From: Alopecurus myosuroides
Taxonomy: Eukaryota; Streptophyta; Magnoliopsida; Poales; Poaceae
DNA length: 64,000 nt
Assembly (NCBI GenBank): GCA_028641055.1
Contig: CM054060.1
Coordinates: forward strand, 207,414,445-207,478,444
Reading direction: 5' to 3'
Shown: in pieces, positions 10,656-23,402 of the stretch
Layout: each line of letters begins with the position of its first letter
Position numbering within the stretch: position 1 is the first letter of the stretch
The notes under the pieces: generated by a model
What the model was told of the DNA's origin: nothing
The model's input: the letters and a program-made list of their open reading frames with translations, nothing else
Database searches by the model: none
Position numbers and translations under genes: made by a program

Positions 10656-13600
10656 AAGGAGAAGAAAGAAGGAACACCGGTTTTGAACGATCTTCTCGAA
10701 CCTTACGGTTCTCTTATCGAAGAGGTTGATCCGTAGCATCTTGAAGTGTTGCACGGATACACCTTAGGTAAGAGGGAAACTCTTAGGAAATGATCTTCAC
10801 GAAGATCGAGTATCTCATGGCTAACTCACGGCAGGAACGTTCATAACGAACTTTTGAGTTAACTGACATGAAACACATCAAGGTAACAGAGTGAATCGAA
10901 GATGGTTTCAAGTTTGCGGACGATTGGTATTGAAAGGATTTAGAATATGAGCTTTGCACAAGACTTTGAATCCTTTTCGAAAGAAAGGTTGAACAACTTA
11001 CGACATAGAGGTATCTTCAAGCAGAATACCAAGATGGGAAGGATTGTCTTGGATACCAAAACATAATATCCACAGACGAGGGAAAACACGAGAAAACACT
11101 GTAATCGTGCGTCGGAGAAAAATTTGATACAGGATCATGTTCACTCTTCGGAGTGGACACGAAAGATAACGGAACTTTCACTCCGTCAAAACTTTGTCGA
11201 AAACTTGGTCAAGGATCGGAATGTTACTTCACGACAGGATATGAGTAACCAAAAGAAGTTGGAACACCATGATTAAGGAGGAATTCTTGGTCATACTATA
11301 AAGATGAGCAACCATCGAGGATTGAAACACCGGAAGGAAACAGTGAATCTCTTTCCTATTGTGGTTCTTCCGTAATAATACGTTTACCACATGGTTAAGA
11401 TCCCAAGGCTGAAGTAACTGACAAATTCACACAATGTGTGAGATGAACAGAACTTCAAGTTTAAACAACTTGAAAAAGGGAACTGATCAAGGCGGTTACG
11501 AAACACCACGAGTTTTCTCATGATGAACTTGTTTCCACTAGAACAAAGGTTTTGGAGGTTCAGCGGGGAGATATTGGAAAGATCAACTTCCAGGCTATCA
11601 TGGATGTTCAAATACCGACAGCAGGCTCACGACAAGCCTTCTATAGGTCATCGAGTGAAAGATGAACTTCGGTTTGGAAGAAAGGGGAGGAAACTTGTTA
11701 GAATAAGCCAGACAAGAATTCTCACGGGGAGTGGTTGTTCTTGCGGATTCAAGGGGATATGACATTAGGTCTTCCGGCTAATTGTGTCAACCACCACATC
11801 AACCATGCCGGATTTTAAATGGACGTAACTCAATACTCCTAAGGAAACACCAACCATCGTTGCTGCTTGAGATTGAGCTCTGGTTAGTGGAAGGATGATT
11901 CAGAATCAGCACATTTGATCATAGAGGTTACATCGGGTAGCAACGAGATACACTTGTTGGATTCTCAAGACATGGACTACGATGCCACGCTCCAAAAAGG
12001 TAAGCGAGGTTGTAGAACTCATGTATTAGCAACTTGTGGAAGACGGTTGCACCTACATGGTTTACATGCAACGAAACACATCCGAGTCATCGTTGGAAAG
12101 ATGGTAACAAAGATCATGAAGATCTTGGACTTCTTCCCTTTCACTAATGGTCAGTCAGTGGCTTAGTGTGGGTACAAACTTGTTCAAGTAAATGGAGGTA
12201 ACAACCAACCATCTCAAGAATACTCCACACATGCATGACCGACTTAGAATTGTTCTCGAAGGAACAATAAAACTCTACTCGGATCCACGGCGACAACTTT
12301 CACCATAAGCGCATGAACGAGAGTAGGTTACTTCGAACATCTGGAACCCAACTTCGTGATGACACAAAGATGGTTCTCGAAAGTTTCCAACATTAGTGCC
12401 AATTGTTCCAAATGAACCTCTTGCAACTTGGGTAGGTAGGAATGTCATCGATGCTCGACAACACGCTTATCAAAACACTCCAAGAAGAGGGATTCATATG
12501 ATATATGAACAAGGCAATACATTGGCCAGACTAGAGGACATGAAGGTGTACTCGGGCAAAACACCATGAGTGAAAACACCGTCAAGATAGTCCTTAGAGC
12601 TGGACTTGATCTGTTGATAGCCCAAATCAAATCAAAGGTAGAGTGATAGCATGTTCACTACGGAGATACTATCCTGCTTCAACATGAGGAGAACTAGACA
12701 TCCCTTAACACAGGATCAAGTTAGGCAGAGCTTTTGTCTTTCAACTCTCCAAGATGTTGTTTAAGCTCAACCAACTAGTCCAGGATATCCATAAAGTTTT
12801 CTTGGAGAAAAGAGTAATTCAAATTACCCTTTGCTTAGACGTTACGGTCAGGTAACCACCTGGTGATACTTCTAGAAAGACAACCAGAATATCACAACCC
12901 ACCGGTATGTCTTGGAGTTTGAAAGGAGGCTTGCTTTTCAAAGCAACCGATAAGGTCTTGGGAGCTTTGGTATGAACCTAACTCTTTGACCAGGAATATG
13001 CACCAGAATGAATAGATTTGGTAACACAGTCAACTTTTAACAGAGGCTGAGTGACCAGAAGTGCTAAGAAGGGTACAGATGTTTCTTAGATTTTTTTCAA
13101 AGCAGTAAGAATTGCTAGGAATAGCAGATACACATGTCGATGAACAAACCATCATTCTCATGCATTCGAGCTTAGAGGAAAGGGGGTGAAGATGTGCGAG
13201 AGCATCACTTCATCATTAAGGCCATGAAACTTAACACGACCTCTTGATATGTAAGAGTGTGATACCCAAAAGTAGAACAGAACAGAAGCTAATGAAACTT
13301 CTTTAATCTGCGGATTACAAAACTTTGACCTGGTTCTAGAGATGAACGAGGTACTGGAGTTTGTTTCTCCTAACATTCCAAGGTGGAACGTTCTGACAGA
13401 AAACAAGAGCAAATGCATTGGAAGAATCCAACACACATATGCAACTTGTGTTTCCAAACAATAGACAAAGGTAGGAAAGCAACTAAAGATAAAGATCATG
13501 CTCCGGAAAATCCAGAGATCACGGTGAATGCACGGGATGATACTCATGTGTAGAACCCATGCCAAAAGGTTGGTATAGCTGAACCAAAACAAAGATATGA

Positions 13601-14363
13601 GAATCATAAAGAACACTCTTGTCATGATCCCTTTTGATTTCAAAGGAAGCCTACGGCTATGAGAGTTGGAATTTCCTAGCCATCCTGAGGTAGAAGATGT
13701 TCCTCAGGATCCAAAGAAACAGAACTTGGGTTAAAGGTCAGCATCCTGTACTGATAGCGTGAGCATTACATGGTTAAGAAACCACATGACTCAACTCACC
13801 ACAATTCAGCACATTTCGGGACCTTCGGTTCAAGTCCAAGGTTGAAAACATAGAGAAAGGAGTAACTACTATCTTAGTGCCTTGAAGGACACTACGGATA
13901 GCAATCACGAGATATCTTTCCAAAGACATCGATAGCTCCGGAAGAACTTGAGCAGAGGATAACAGATACATTCGAGATGAAAAGGAAATCTCGAGGTTCA
14001 GGATTTTGAGACTTTAGATCATGTAAGAAGGTGGAATCCACACAACCCTGAGAGATTGGAATGGAAAGGAAATCTCCCAGTTTAAGAGATGACGGAACAT
14101 GGAACACACACGACTCTAGAAACTGAACACTAGGTCAACTTGGGTAGAAGACGTCCTTGCCAGAGAAGGCACCTAGGTTTTGGATAACCAGAACCTTTTC
14201 AAATCAAAACAGGTAAGAAGACCCAGAGTTTAGAGCGATACCAGGTACGGAGTAAAAAGAATCCTAAGAAGGTTTTCACAACTCATTTGAGGTTTCGAAG
14301 TAGTTTTCACAAACACTAGACTCAACATCGACCAAGTAGTAAGGTTTTCCTACAGGCAGTCCT

Positions 14364-14375
14364 GCTCTGATACCA
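14364..14375 (-). other. Primer-binding site, LARD2
   Basis: GCTCTGATACCA on the + strand is the complement of TGGTATCAGAGC, 5 bases from the LTR at 14381. This fixes the orientation. Confidence 0.9.
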
Positions 14376-15474
14376 AGACTTGCCACGACCCCGGACCGAG
14401 AGATATACATACTGTTATGTGCTCCTAGCCATGGACTCACAAGGGCTTCAGGGTTACCAGCCCCGGCCGCAACAAACAACGGCAGGCAGACTGGATTCAT
14501 CGGCACGTAGTCCGGATCCCCAGTCTACTACTCCTTGTATCCATGCTAGTCATAACCAACTATGCATATCAAAGCGTCCACGAATCGAATGAAACTGAAG
14601 GAAACGGGACCAAAGTTATACAGAGATGCTATGTGTCCAGAAAGTGCAACAACAATCGAGGGTTACTGGGGTTACCTCGCCCCAGGCCGATCACATCGAC
14701 ATGCGGGCTCGGACATGGATCATCGGCTCCACAACCCCTCGACTGCGACAACTATGCAGGCATAGCCAAAACTGTATAACAATGAGCTCGAAACCAACAA
14801 CCGATCAAATCAGTACTCTAAACAAGAAACTTGTATTAAACAGGTGTTACTAGAGTATAGCTTACAAGCAGAGGTCACACGACCCAACATTACATCAGAC
14901 AACGGAAGGCAAATTATGTTGCTAATCAACAAGAACCAAAAAGGCCTAAGAGGCCGCAACATAAGGCGACGTCCCAGCCCATAGATTCCAGGCTGCTACC
15001 TGGGAACCCCGAACTACTCGTCGATGTCCACGTCGAATCTCCACCGATGTGAGATCTTCTCCTGAACCAAAATTAAGCAAACCTGAGTACGGGAGGTACT
15101 CAACAAGGCTTAGTTAACCTATTATATATCTGCTATCTTCAGAAAGGTTTTATGAAGGCTGATTTGCGTAAAGCAATCTTTGTTTTCCAAGTCGAGGAAG
15201 AAACATCACGTCTCATAGAGTATTTTGAAAACAGATGAGAAAGCTACTCAACTACTGATATCATCATCTTTTAATCCACCAAATCATTTCAGCACCTCGT
15301 GCTTCAAAGATCACCTCCTCCAGTTGTTCCACACTATCTCATGCTACAAGGTAACCCCTCTCGGCATCTCCGAGGAGGCATCCTTCAATCGTTATCAGCA
15401 AGTTTTAATCATTCCGTTTAAGTTGTCTATGATCACAGAATCCGTCACCAAGTCGTCTTTAACCGCAGACACGG

Positions 15475-15502
15475 CTTTTCGAAAAGATTTAACCCTGCAG
15501 GG
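15475..15502 (+). other. Twin palindrome block, LARD2 right LTR
   Basis: CTTTTCGAAAAG (15475-15486) and CCCTGCAGGG (15493-15502), identical to the left LTR. Confidence 0.75.
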
Positions 15503-16890
15503 GTGTACAACTTTACCCACACGTACCAACCGACTCTTAGTGCCACCAGGGTTAGCACTAGTCCGGGAAGTGCCGGCAGAGGGTGGTCGATTCCCGGCCT
15601 TTACCTTGTCGAACCATATCCATGAGTCAACCCAAACAGGGCCACCCCGTCAACAGGGAGTTGGCCACCTCCTGACGGCACCTGTTCTGTGAGTCGGGAA
15701 CAAGATCCGTGTACGTCCATCACTTGTCCCGGTCACGACCTAGTTTTCTCCAAAACATTTTCCGACACACACGCAGATGGAAAGCTCAAACTACGTGGCT
15801 CATGGATAAGGTTAAACAAGTTAGTCAGCCGGGCGGGGTTCATCGGCCCACGTGTGGCTGTACGCTCAGTCTTGGCTCGAAGGCGAGAACTCGCTCCTAG
15901 GGGCATGAACAGGACAAAACGCCACAACCCATTGTGGCCTCACATCCATGCCGTGATTAGTCAAGTTATCAAAGGTAATTCAAACCATAAACACCTGACA
16001 TAGAAGATTCACGCATTGAACAGATTCATCAACTAGGCATGGCTAAGCAAGAATCACAAGGTTTAGCGGAGCACGCACAAACAAACCTATAGCTGCCAGG
16101 TGAAGTGGATCAGGATATCTAGGTTATGCAGTATATAGGAGAACTCTATCTGCTGACATCAAATAGTTTTGAACCGAATGCAAAGTACGAGATTCAAATC
16201 ACTTTGAAATCATATATGAGCAGATAAGAGGTTATGCTTGCCTTGGTTATAAGAAAACCAGATAAAGTCTTCAGGAATAAGTGCTTGACTTGTCGGTTAA
16301 GATCAAGTATTCGTCGTTGGATTGTTGGCCTTCTCTTCGGATTCACGTTCTACCGAGGGGGAAACAACACCGAAAGAGAAATAACAATCAACACATGGCA
16401 TCGATGCAATGCGCAATATGTATGCATGAGCAAGTTAATGCACTGAAATAAAGCCCTAGACATGATCAATGGGTTGCTAGGGTTCGTATGTTAGTTATGA
16501 AATTTTACTGAAATTTGCCCGAAATGGACCCCGGAGGGGGTTTCGGACGGTTATGAAAGTGAGTACCATTTTGGTTGCTTAAATGGGGTTGAAAACATCA
16601 TAACTAGATTCCAAATGTCATTTTGAGCAAAATGGTATATAACTTTTAATTTTCTATTTTTATTGAATAAAAACTTATTTTTCTATTTTTAAATGAATTA
16701 AACAAATTCAAATAATGATGAAAAATCAACTTTCTCAAACATGGTTGAAAATTACATAAACAGAGAGATTATATTTTTCAGAACATTTTGGTATAATGAA
16801 CACATTTTTCTAATGTATAAAACAGAAATTATTAATTATTCAATTTTATCTCCTTTTTCTGAAATTCCTAAAATTAATAAAAAGTGGAAA

Positions 16891-16909
16891 TGACGTCAGG
16901 ATGACATCA
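16891..16909. promoter_or_regulatory. TGACGTCA/TGACATCA pair, LARD2 right LTR
   Basis: Copy of 9557-9575, with TGACGTCA at 16891-16898 and TGACATCA at 16902-16909. This is the LTR that would drive transcription of LARD2. Confidence 0.5.
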
Positions 16910-17950
16910 TGCTTGCCTCATCCAGAGAAGATCTTCTCTGTTGGACTCAATTTCGAACGACTGATTGTGGGATTCGTGGAATCGAGTGGTGGACTAGCTA
17001 GAGGGCTTCACGGTGAGCCTTTAGGCGGTGGCGCCGCTATTTTTGCGTCGCCGGAACTACGCCGGCGAGGAGCTGCAGCGGCGGCCGGACAGAGGATGAA
17101 GGCGGCGGCGAGTTGTAGAGGGGGAGGGAGTAAGGCGAGGGAGCCGGCGGTTGCGGAAGCTCACCGTGAAGACGGAAGAGCTCTCGGCGAGCTGGGGGAA
17201 GGTCGCACGGCGGAGATCGAGCGGCGGCGAGGGTTGACCGGCCGCGGGGAAGAAGACCCAAGCCTGCCCGATTCCTGCCCTCCCGGCTTGCACAACTCGA
17301 AGAGGATGTAGAGGGGAATGGTGCGAAGGTTTGGGCACCCTCAATTTGCTCCGGCGAGCCCTGTAGCGACGGCGCCATGGCGTTGACCCAAGCTAGAGTT
17401 TCGGTCGGAATTCTCCAGAGAGGGAGACAGAGAAAACGAGGCGAGGGCAAGTGAGGAGAAGAGCACCACGTCGTCGTCCTTCTCGCGTTATCCAAGCGCG
17501 ACCGAAGCAGGCAGGAGGTGTCGAACGGCAACGGATTCGGTGACAGCGAGCAGCTTCTCTGCCTTCTGTCAAGAGGAAGAAGAAGAAAGAAAAAGGAAAT
17601 TGCAAAAACCCCCTGGAGTTTTGGGAAAACACAACTAGGTCCTCCTCCATTAGAAAACAGAACAGAAAATTGAGATTTGAGGGCCTTTTTGTAAAGATAA
17701 AAATTGGCAAAAATACTTTTTGAAAACCTTATGAAATTTGCAAGCTCACCATGTATTGCTTTGGTGAAATTGGAATACTTTTGAGAACAAGATTTTGAAA
17801 CCCATTTTAAGTACTATCTGCTGGAAATTTTCTCAAACCACTTGAATTCAAGTTTTAAATTGGTTCAAACATGATTTGAATTTTGTTTGATGCATGTATG
17901 AGATGAACACACACCACACACCTTAAAGTAGCAAACTTTGGGATGTTACA

Positions 17951-17955
17951 TCCGG
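17951..17955. repeat. Target-site duplication TCCGG, right copy (LARD2)
   Basis: Exact partner of 7042-7046; LARD1 LTR sequence resumes immediately after it. Confidence 0.92.
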
Positions 17956-20759
17956 CGAGGAGAGTAAGTCCCCGAGCCCGAGACCACCTCCAGTTGACAC
18001 TCCACACGCGTGCGCATCACCTTATCCCTTTCTCTTTGTTTCCCGTACGCAGTTTCGTCCGCGCCGTGCAGCCCGTGAGTTCGCCGGCGACCCGAGGATT
18101 CCGCCCGTGCCACGCCGCCCTTCGAAGAAGAGAGGGACAACGCCACCACCACCATCGACCTCTACGTGGAACGCTGCGCGTTGTGGGCATCTCCCCTTGC
18201 CCGGAGCACCGAGGAAACGCCGTCGCCATCGAAAGCCGTGAACGACGGCCACCACAACGGCCATTTCCGGCCAGCCCCGCCGCCCGGTGAGCAACCTCTC
18301 CCCCAGATCCATTTTGGACCGTTGGATCCAGATCGTGAGGCCACCGTTAGACCACTTACGCGAAGAGGTACGAGCCAATCAGAGCGCGCCACCTCAGCGC
18401 ACAGTCAGCGGCGCGTTCAGTTGTTATTCTTCGCCCGGTGCAGCGCGTAGACGGCCCAGGCCCACTCCCTGTCTGCCGCACCGCGCGGTAAATAACCAAA
18501 TCTGGGCCCAACTGCTTTCTGTTATTTTTTTCCGAATAAATTAAAAATGGCAATTTTGCAGAATAGTCCCTAGAAATTAGAAACATCATAAATTTTTAAC
18601 CACTTAGCCAAATTTAGCAATCTTGGACTTTTTGAAAAGCCCCTGACATCTAGAAACTTTTGGCACTGGCCAAATTTAAATTTGACAAACTTAAATCTGT
18701 TCAAATTCAAATATGTTTGTTTGATGAAATTTGGCATAATTCAAATTCTACAAATCCAAAAATTGTAAATAAAATACATTTGGAAACCTTAGGATGTGTA
18801 CTTTTATATCCTCTGTCCCAAAATAATATTTGAACAAATTAAAATTGAATTTAGAATTAAGTTGTCTATTTGAGTATTTTTGACATAGATTAATTTCTAT
18901 AAATATTTTCAATATAGTTCCTCTGGCAAAATTGCTCCATTTGGTAACCTTGAACCATAGACATTATGCCCAACCATTTTGGACACCCTTGGACCATGAC
19001 CATGTGTTTTGACCAAAAACCCAACAAAGATACATCCATTTTCACCATGTCTTAGAAATTGTTTTCAACTGTTATTCCTTGATGTTATGTCTATTTGGAG
19101 CCTAGCCAAGTCCTTAGAATGTGTCAATCATATATAGTATCAAGTAGTGAACTTTAGTTCTCTATCTTCTCCACTCCCCCATTATTGCTTCAAGAATTCA
19201 CCAAGTCAGCAAAATGGAGATCAAGACTCAAGCACAAGAATGAAACTTCAAATATCAACTTGGTGACAACATGAAGAGCTATGAGGAATATCATTGAAGA
19301 AGTTGAAGGAAGGACATAGACTCCACAGCAACAAGAAGAAACTCAATGAAGTACAGGAGTATGAAGAAAATCAAGGAGAAGACATTTTCCTCTCTCTTCC
19401 TATCCCTTCCATTTCTTTCTTTTCAAATTGACTTAGTGGTATTTGTGCCCATCCCATACCCAAACCAATTAGTGAAGTAAAAAAACATGAAGAATCTATC
19501 AAGACCAAGAGAAGCACCACACCAAGGAGGAAACAACTTAGATGGCATGATGATGATCTTCAAGAAGGCAATCACATGAGGTCTAGAAGCAATTCACACA
19601 AGTTGAAGAATAACAAGTTATTTTTGTCCAACCATTGACCCAAATGGAAAACCCAAGACTTAGTAATATTTTCCCTTGAATGATGAAGTTATTAGACCTA
19701 CCCTAACCACAATGGAAAATACTAACATAGTCACTTAAATATTTTTGAAGGTGAATATGACCAAGTGTTTGCATGTATTACTTTAGTTGAAGAAGTAATA
19801 TGTTTATTCTTAGTGAACTCTTGGAACTTCCTCGACACGTATGGTTATAATAAAGTTAGTTTTATACATAACTCAACCTAGTACTTTCCAAGTAAACCCT
19901 TGGAAACTCCTTAACAATGTATTAAACCATTATGGAATGAATCTTTCAAAACTCAAACCTTGACCTTGTCCTAGCCAACTTGGTCCAACTCCTTTGTTAT
20001 GTTATTTGCTATGTTTGCTTTCTCCACCTATGTGTTTGATTTCTAGGATGCTTGTTTATTTTGTTATTGTGTTTTCAATGAATAGATTGTACGGAGAGCA
20101 ACGATCTTTTGTGAAGAGAGTGTGATATGTTCACCAACTTCAACAAGGCAAGTAACACATCATCAAATACCCATTATTTTCTATATGCATTAGTTGATTT
20201 TGAGTAGTATGCATGATAGGAAATTTTAATAAGTTATATTATGCTATGCTATATCCTAGTAGTGTGTAGCCATCCTTATACCTTGTTATTTTGATGCCTT
20301 GGTACTTATTTAGATGCTTAGCCATGCTACAAAATTTTTTTTACTAGATGTTGAGGAAAAATTATAAGTATAACTAATGAATGAACCACCTGGGTGGAAG
20401 TGGTAAGACTGGGTTATGTTGAGTGTTGCCTCAGGGCCCTTATCTAAGGGTTATTCCACTTGAGGTTGTCACTTGCGGATGGCCACCCAGGAACAAAGAG
20501 ATTACTATGTCCCTCTAAATCTAGTAGCTTCCCGTGCAGCCTTTTGACAATATGGGATCTATCTTGATCAATTAAGTTGTGAGGGTTTAGCCTAGGCTTG
20601 ACAAGCAGATGTAGCAAAATTATAGGTGGAACGGGTCTTGCCGGTGGGTTTGGACTTCTTCTTCTGAAAGATCTCGTCTCAATTCTCTCCTTTCCATGAT
20701 GCACTCCGGGTGTATAGGATGTTTGGGCTAATTGAAGACAAAGGGTGAAAGTGCACAAC

Positions 20760-20789
20760 CTCTGCAGAGTCAACAAACTAAGATCTTAG
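20760..20789 (-). other. Twin palindrome block, LARD1 right LTR
   Basis: CTCTGCAGAG (20760-20769) and CTAAGATCTTAG (20778-20789), identical to the left LTR copy. Confidence 0.7.
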
Positions 20790-21424
20790 CCGTGTCCCCG
20801 GTTATGGACAACTATGAGCAGCTGGACAAGGATTGACGGAAGAATCTCATCACCAATTTCAATAAGTAAAATTTTGACCAAGTGAAGAGTATTGTGGTGC
20901 TTGGATCTTAATCCAATGTTGCCACCCCTTTGAAAAGAAAAGTTTGATTTACAAAAGTGATAGGAGAAAACTGGCTTTATGCAAAACTTAGCCAAAACTC
21001 CACTCAGCCAAATAAGCATGTAGTATTAGTCTTGCCATTTATATCCACCATAGTGTTACTTGCCAATACATTAAATTGTATTGACCCCCCTTGTGGCTGC
21101 ATATTCCATATTGCAGATGTTTCTGAAGACGAGTGAGGATTTCGTTTAGGATCTCGAGACTATCGCCAACATGTTTTGCCTGTGGCACATGAAGAAGATG
21201 GGCTCAATGTTGTACCTTGTTTTCCGCTGTATATCTTTGTTTTCTGCTAGTCTTCTAAGACTATGAAAGTTGTAATACTATTTTGTAAAGACTGGATCAT
21301 GCGATGTAATAGAATTTGATGCATTTGCATGATATTTCATTTTGTACTGTGGTGCTAGCAAATGATCCAGGGACTAGCACAATAACACAGGTATTCCATC
21401 TTTATTAAAAGTTGGGATGCTACA

Positions 21425-21429
21425 ATTTC
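21425..21429. repeat. Target-site duplication ATTTC, right copy (LARD1)
   Basis: Exact partner of 293-297. It marks the right edge of LARD1 and the restart of Sirevirus gag. Confidence 0.9.
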
Positions 21430-23402
21430 CGGCCGTAATGAGCTCACATCTTTATCCACTCCACCGACATGTGATTTGTCACAAGGTAATGATATGGCGA
21501 GTGGTGATAGAAATTGCATTGTGGATAGTGAATTTGCTATTGACTATACTTCATCTCTATCCCATTGCAATGATCTATCTTTGGACTTAATATCTTCTAG
21601 CACTCAAAATTCCATACATGCTAGTGTTGATAGTCCTTGCATATCATGTAATAGTTGTTCAACTAAATCTCATGATGATATGCTTCCTATGTCTTGTTTT
21701 CATGAAAACAATGCTTCCATTTCCTCTAGTACTTGTGTGGCTAACAATGTAGAGGAATCCCATTTTTTGGTGGAACAAGACATGGACCTTAATGGCGCTT
21801 CTAGTATATCTTCATCATCGCCATCCATTTCTCATATGTGCCTTATGGCTAGGGATTCAAAGGTATCTCCACCTTTGGAACCCACTACATCTTGTGATGA
21901 TGAGGATGAGGATGAGGATGAGGATATATTATATGGAGAGTTTGAGGATGAAGTCTCTTTAATGGAGAAGGGTGAGTTGGTTCTTCTAGATATCCCTAAA
22001 GGTAGTAAAGCTATCACTCCTTTTAGTGAAATAATGGCTTTTGCTATTTATAGCGCTAAAATCATTGAAAAGAAAGGTGAGATTGAAAGAAGTGATGCCA
22101 ATGAAAAGGCATCCCTCACTATGTCTCTTGAGGAAGAGTATGAGCTCCGAGTTACTCTGGAGGAGAAACTTGAATCTATCGAGGAGCTCTATAATGAACA
22201 AATATCCTATCTCACTAAAGCACGTGACCATACCAATGCTAAATATAAAGTGCTTAAAAATGAAAAGGTTCAATTTGTTGTTGGCAATGCTAATCTAATT
22301 GAGGAAAACTCTAGGTTAAATAATGAGCTTGCCAAGTTATCTTCTTCTATATTCTAATGATGCTTGTGCTACTAACTCCACATCTTGTGAAGCATCTATT
22401 TTGAAGGAGAATGTTGAGCTAAGGGCTCAACTTGAGCTAATGACTAGCAAGTATGGGAAATTGGAAGAAAGTCATGAAAAGCTATCTAGCTCTCCTGAGG
22501 ATCTTCTAGAATCCCATACCAAGCTAAAATTAGCTCTTGAGGCTATCACTACAAAGGTAACATCTTGTGAGCCTCATATGGTTACTAGCACAATATCTTC
22601 TAATAATGCTATATTGACTTGTGCTAGTATTAGTAACTCATCCTCTCATAATGTTTCTACATCTTGTGATGAGTTGCTTTCCTTGCCTTGTTGCTCTAAC
22701 AATGAAGCATCTACTTCCTCTAGCTCTTGTGTTGTTTCTAACCATGTAGAGGAAAATAAAGAGCTCAAGGCCCAAGTCACTTCTTTGAAGAAAGATTTGG
22801 AAAAGTGTCATGAAGGGATTTCCACACTTGACAAGATGTTGAGAGTGCGAAGACTTCCCAATGACAAGAGTGGACTTGGATTCAACTCCTATCTCAAGAA
22901 CAAGTCCATTATTTACAAGAAGAAGGGCCAAGAACAAGTCAAAGATCCGGCCAAGATTATTTGCTTCAAGTGCAAGATTCAAGGGCACCATGTTAGATCT
23001 TGCCCTTTGAAGAAGAAGCCTCTTAGTGAGAAGCAACTAGGGAAGCGGCCTCTTGTTCAATCTTATGCTCAACCACGAGTTGAACAACGGCCACGTCCTA
23101 ACAAGACTCAAGCCAATGCTCCTCTTGTTGAGAAGCCTATTGAGAAGAGAGAAAAGAGTCGATGTTGCTACCTTTGTCGCAAGAAGGGACATTTTGCTTC
23201 TTCATGCACAAATGGTACATTATCCAACCCTATCCTTGTTGATGATGTTTATTCTATTAGGAAGGATAATGTGGGCAATGTGTTTGCCAAGTATGTTGGT
23301 ACTCCAAGTGGTGTCAAGAAAAGAACCATTTGGGTTGCCAAACCTATTGTGACTAACCTCTTAGGACCCAACTTGGTTGGGGACCAACAAGCTCAAACTT
23401 GA
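21425..23402 (+). pseudogene. Sirevirus gag, middle and C-terminal parts (frameshifted)
   Basis: It continues gag from 297. A serine-rich low-complexity stretch and an acidic Asp/Glu run (about 21896-21930, from GATGAG repeats) come first. A heptad-like coiled coil around 22110-22350 and a second one up to 22830 follow. A one-base frameshift falls near 22350, where one frame stops at 22357 and the other carries on. Two CCHC zinc knuckles follow: CFKCKIQGHHVRSC (near 22970) and CYLCRKKGHFASSC (near 23165). The frame ends at 23402 after a WVAKPIVTNLLGPN stretch, a signature I associate with the Sirevirus gag C-terminus. Gag packages element RNA; zinc knuckles bind it. No pol frame follows. Confidence 0.78.

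Larger units (their letters stand above)
10617..14380 (-). other. LARD2 interior, non-coding
   Basis: The 3764 bases hold only short open frames (longest about 161 codons, 13158-13643, - strand), none with gag, protease, reverse transcriptase or integrase motifs. The composition is unremarkable. The tract-adjacent motif at 10617-10655 matches the equivalent place in the chromovirus. Confidence 0.65.
7047..17950 (-). mobile_element. LARD2: large non-autonomous LTR retrotransposon
   Basis: Two LTRs of exactly 3570 bp (7047-10616 and 14381-17950) flank a 3764 bp interior. The primer-binding site (complement of TGGTATCAGAGC) adjoins the right LTR and the polypurine tract adjoins the left, so the element runs on the - strand. 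I found no gag or pol motifs in the interior. I spotted about fifteen differences between the LTRs by eye, fewer per base than in LARD1, as expected for the later insertion. In sense orientation the LTR starts TGTAACATCCC and ends CGTGACA. Parts of the LTR resemble the chromovirus LTR, notably the block around 8135-8175. Confidence 0.9.
14381..17950 (-). repeat. LARD2 5' LTR (right copy)
   Basis: Same 3570 bp length as the left copy. It starts TGCCACGACC on the + strand (TGTCACGACC in the other copy). The twin palindrome is at 15475-15502 and the bZIP-like pair at 16891-16909. Confidence 0.9.
298..21424 (+). mobile_element. LARD1: large non-autonomous LTR retrotransposon, itself interrupted by LARD2
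   Basis: Two long terminal repeats (298-4812 and 5999-21424, the second split by LARD2) flank a 1186 bp interior. Without LARD2 and one TSD copy the right LTR is about 4517 bp, against 4515 bp for the left. A primer-binding site TGGTATCAGAGC follows the left LTR and a polypurine tract precedes the right one, so the element is on the + strand. The interior has no recognisable gag or pol, which fits the LARD class (large retrotransposon derivative). By eye I spotted roughly 25 differences between the LTRs, so insertion was recent. The termini and the tract-adjacent motif match the Gypsy chromovirus at 35966-51142. Confidence 0.88.
5999..21424 (+). repeat. LARD1 3' LTR, split by LARD2
   Basis: The native parts are 5999-7046 and 17956-21424. 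It begins TGTAACATCCC and ends GCTACA. Its features repeat those of the left LTR: paired TGACGTCA at 6804-6822, GC-rich block, twin palindrome at 20760-20789. Confidence 0.88.

Noticed and set aside
13158..13643. 161-codon frame in the LARD2 interior as a gag relic
   Set aside because: No capsid or zinc-knuckle motif.
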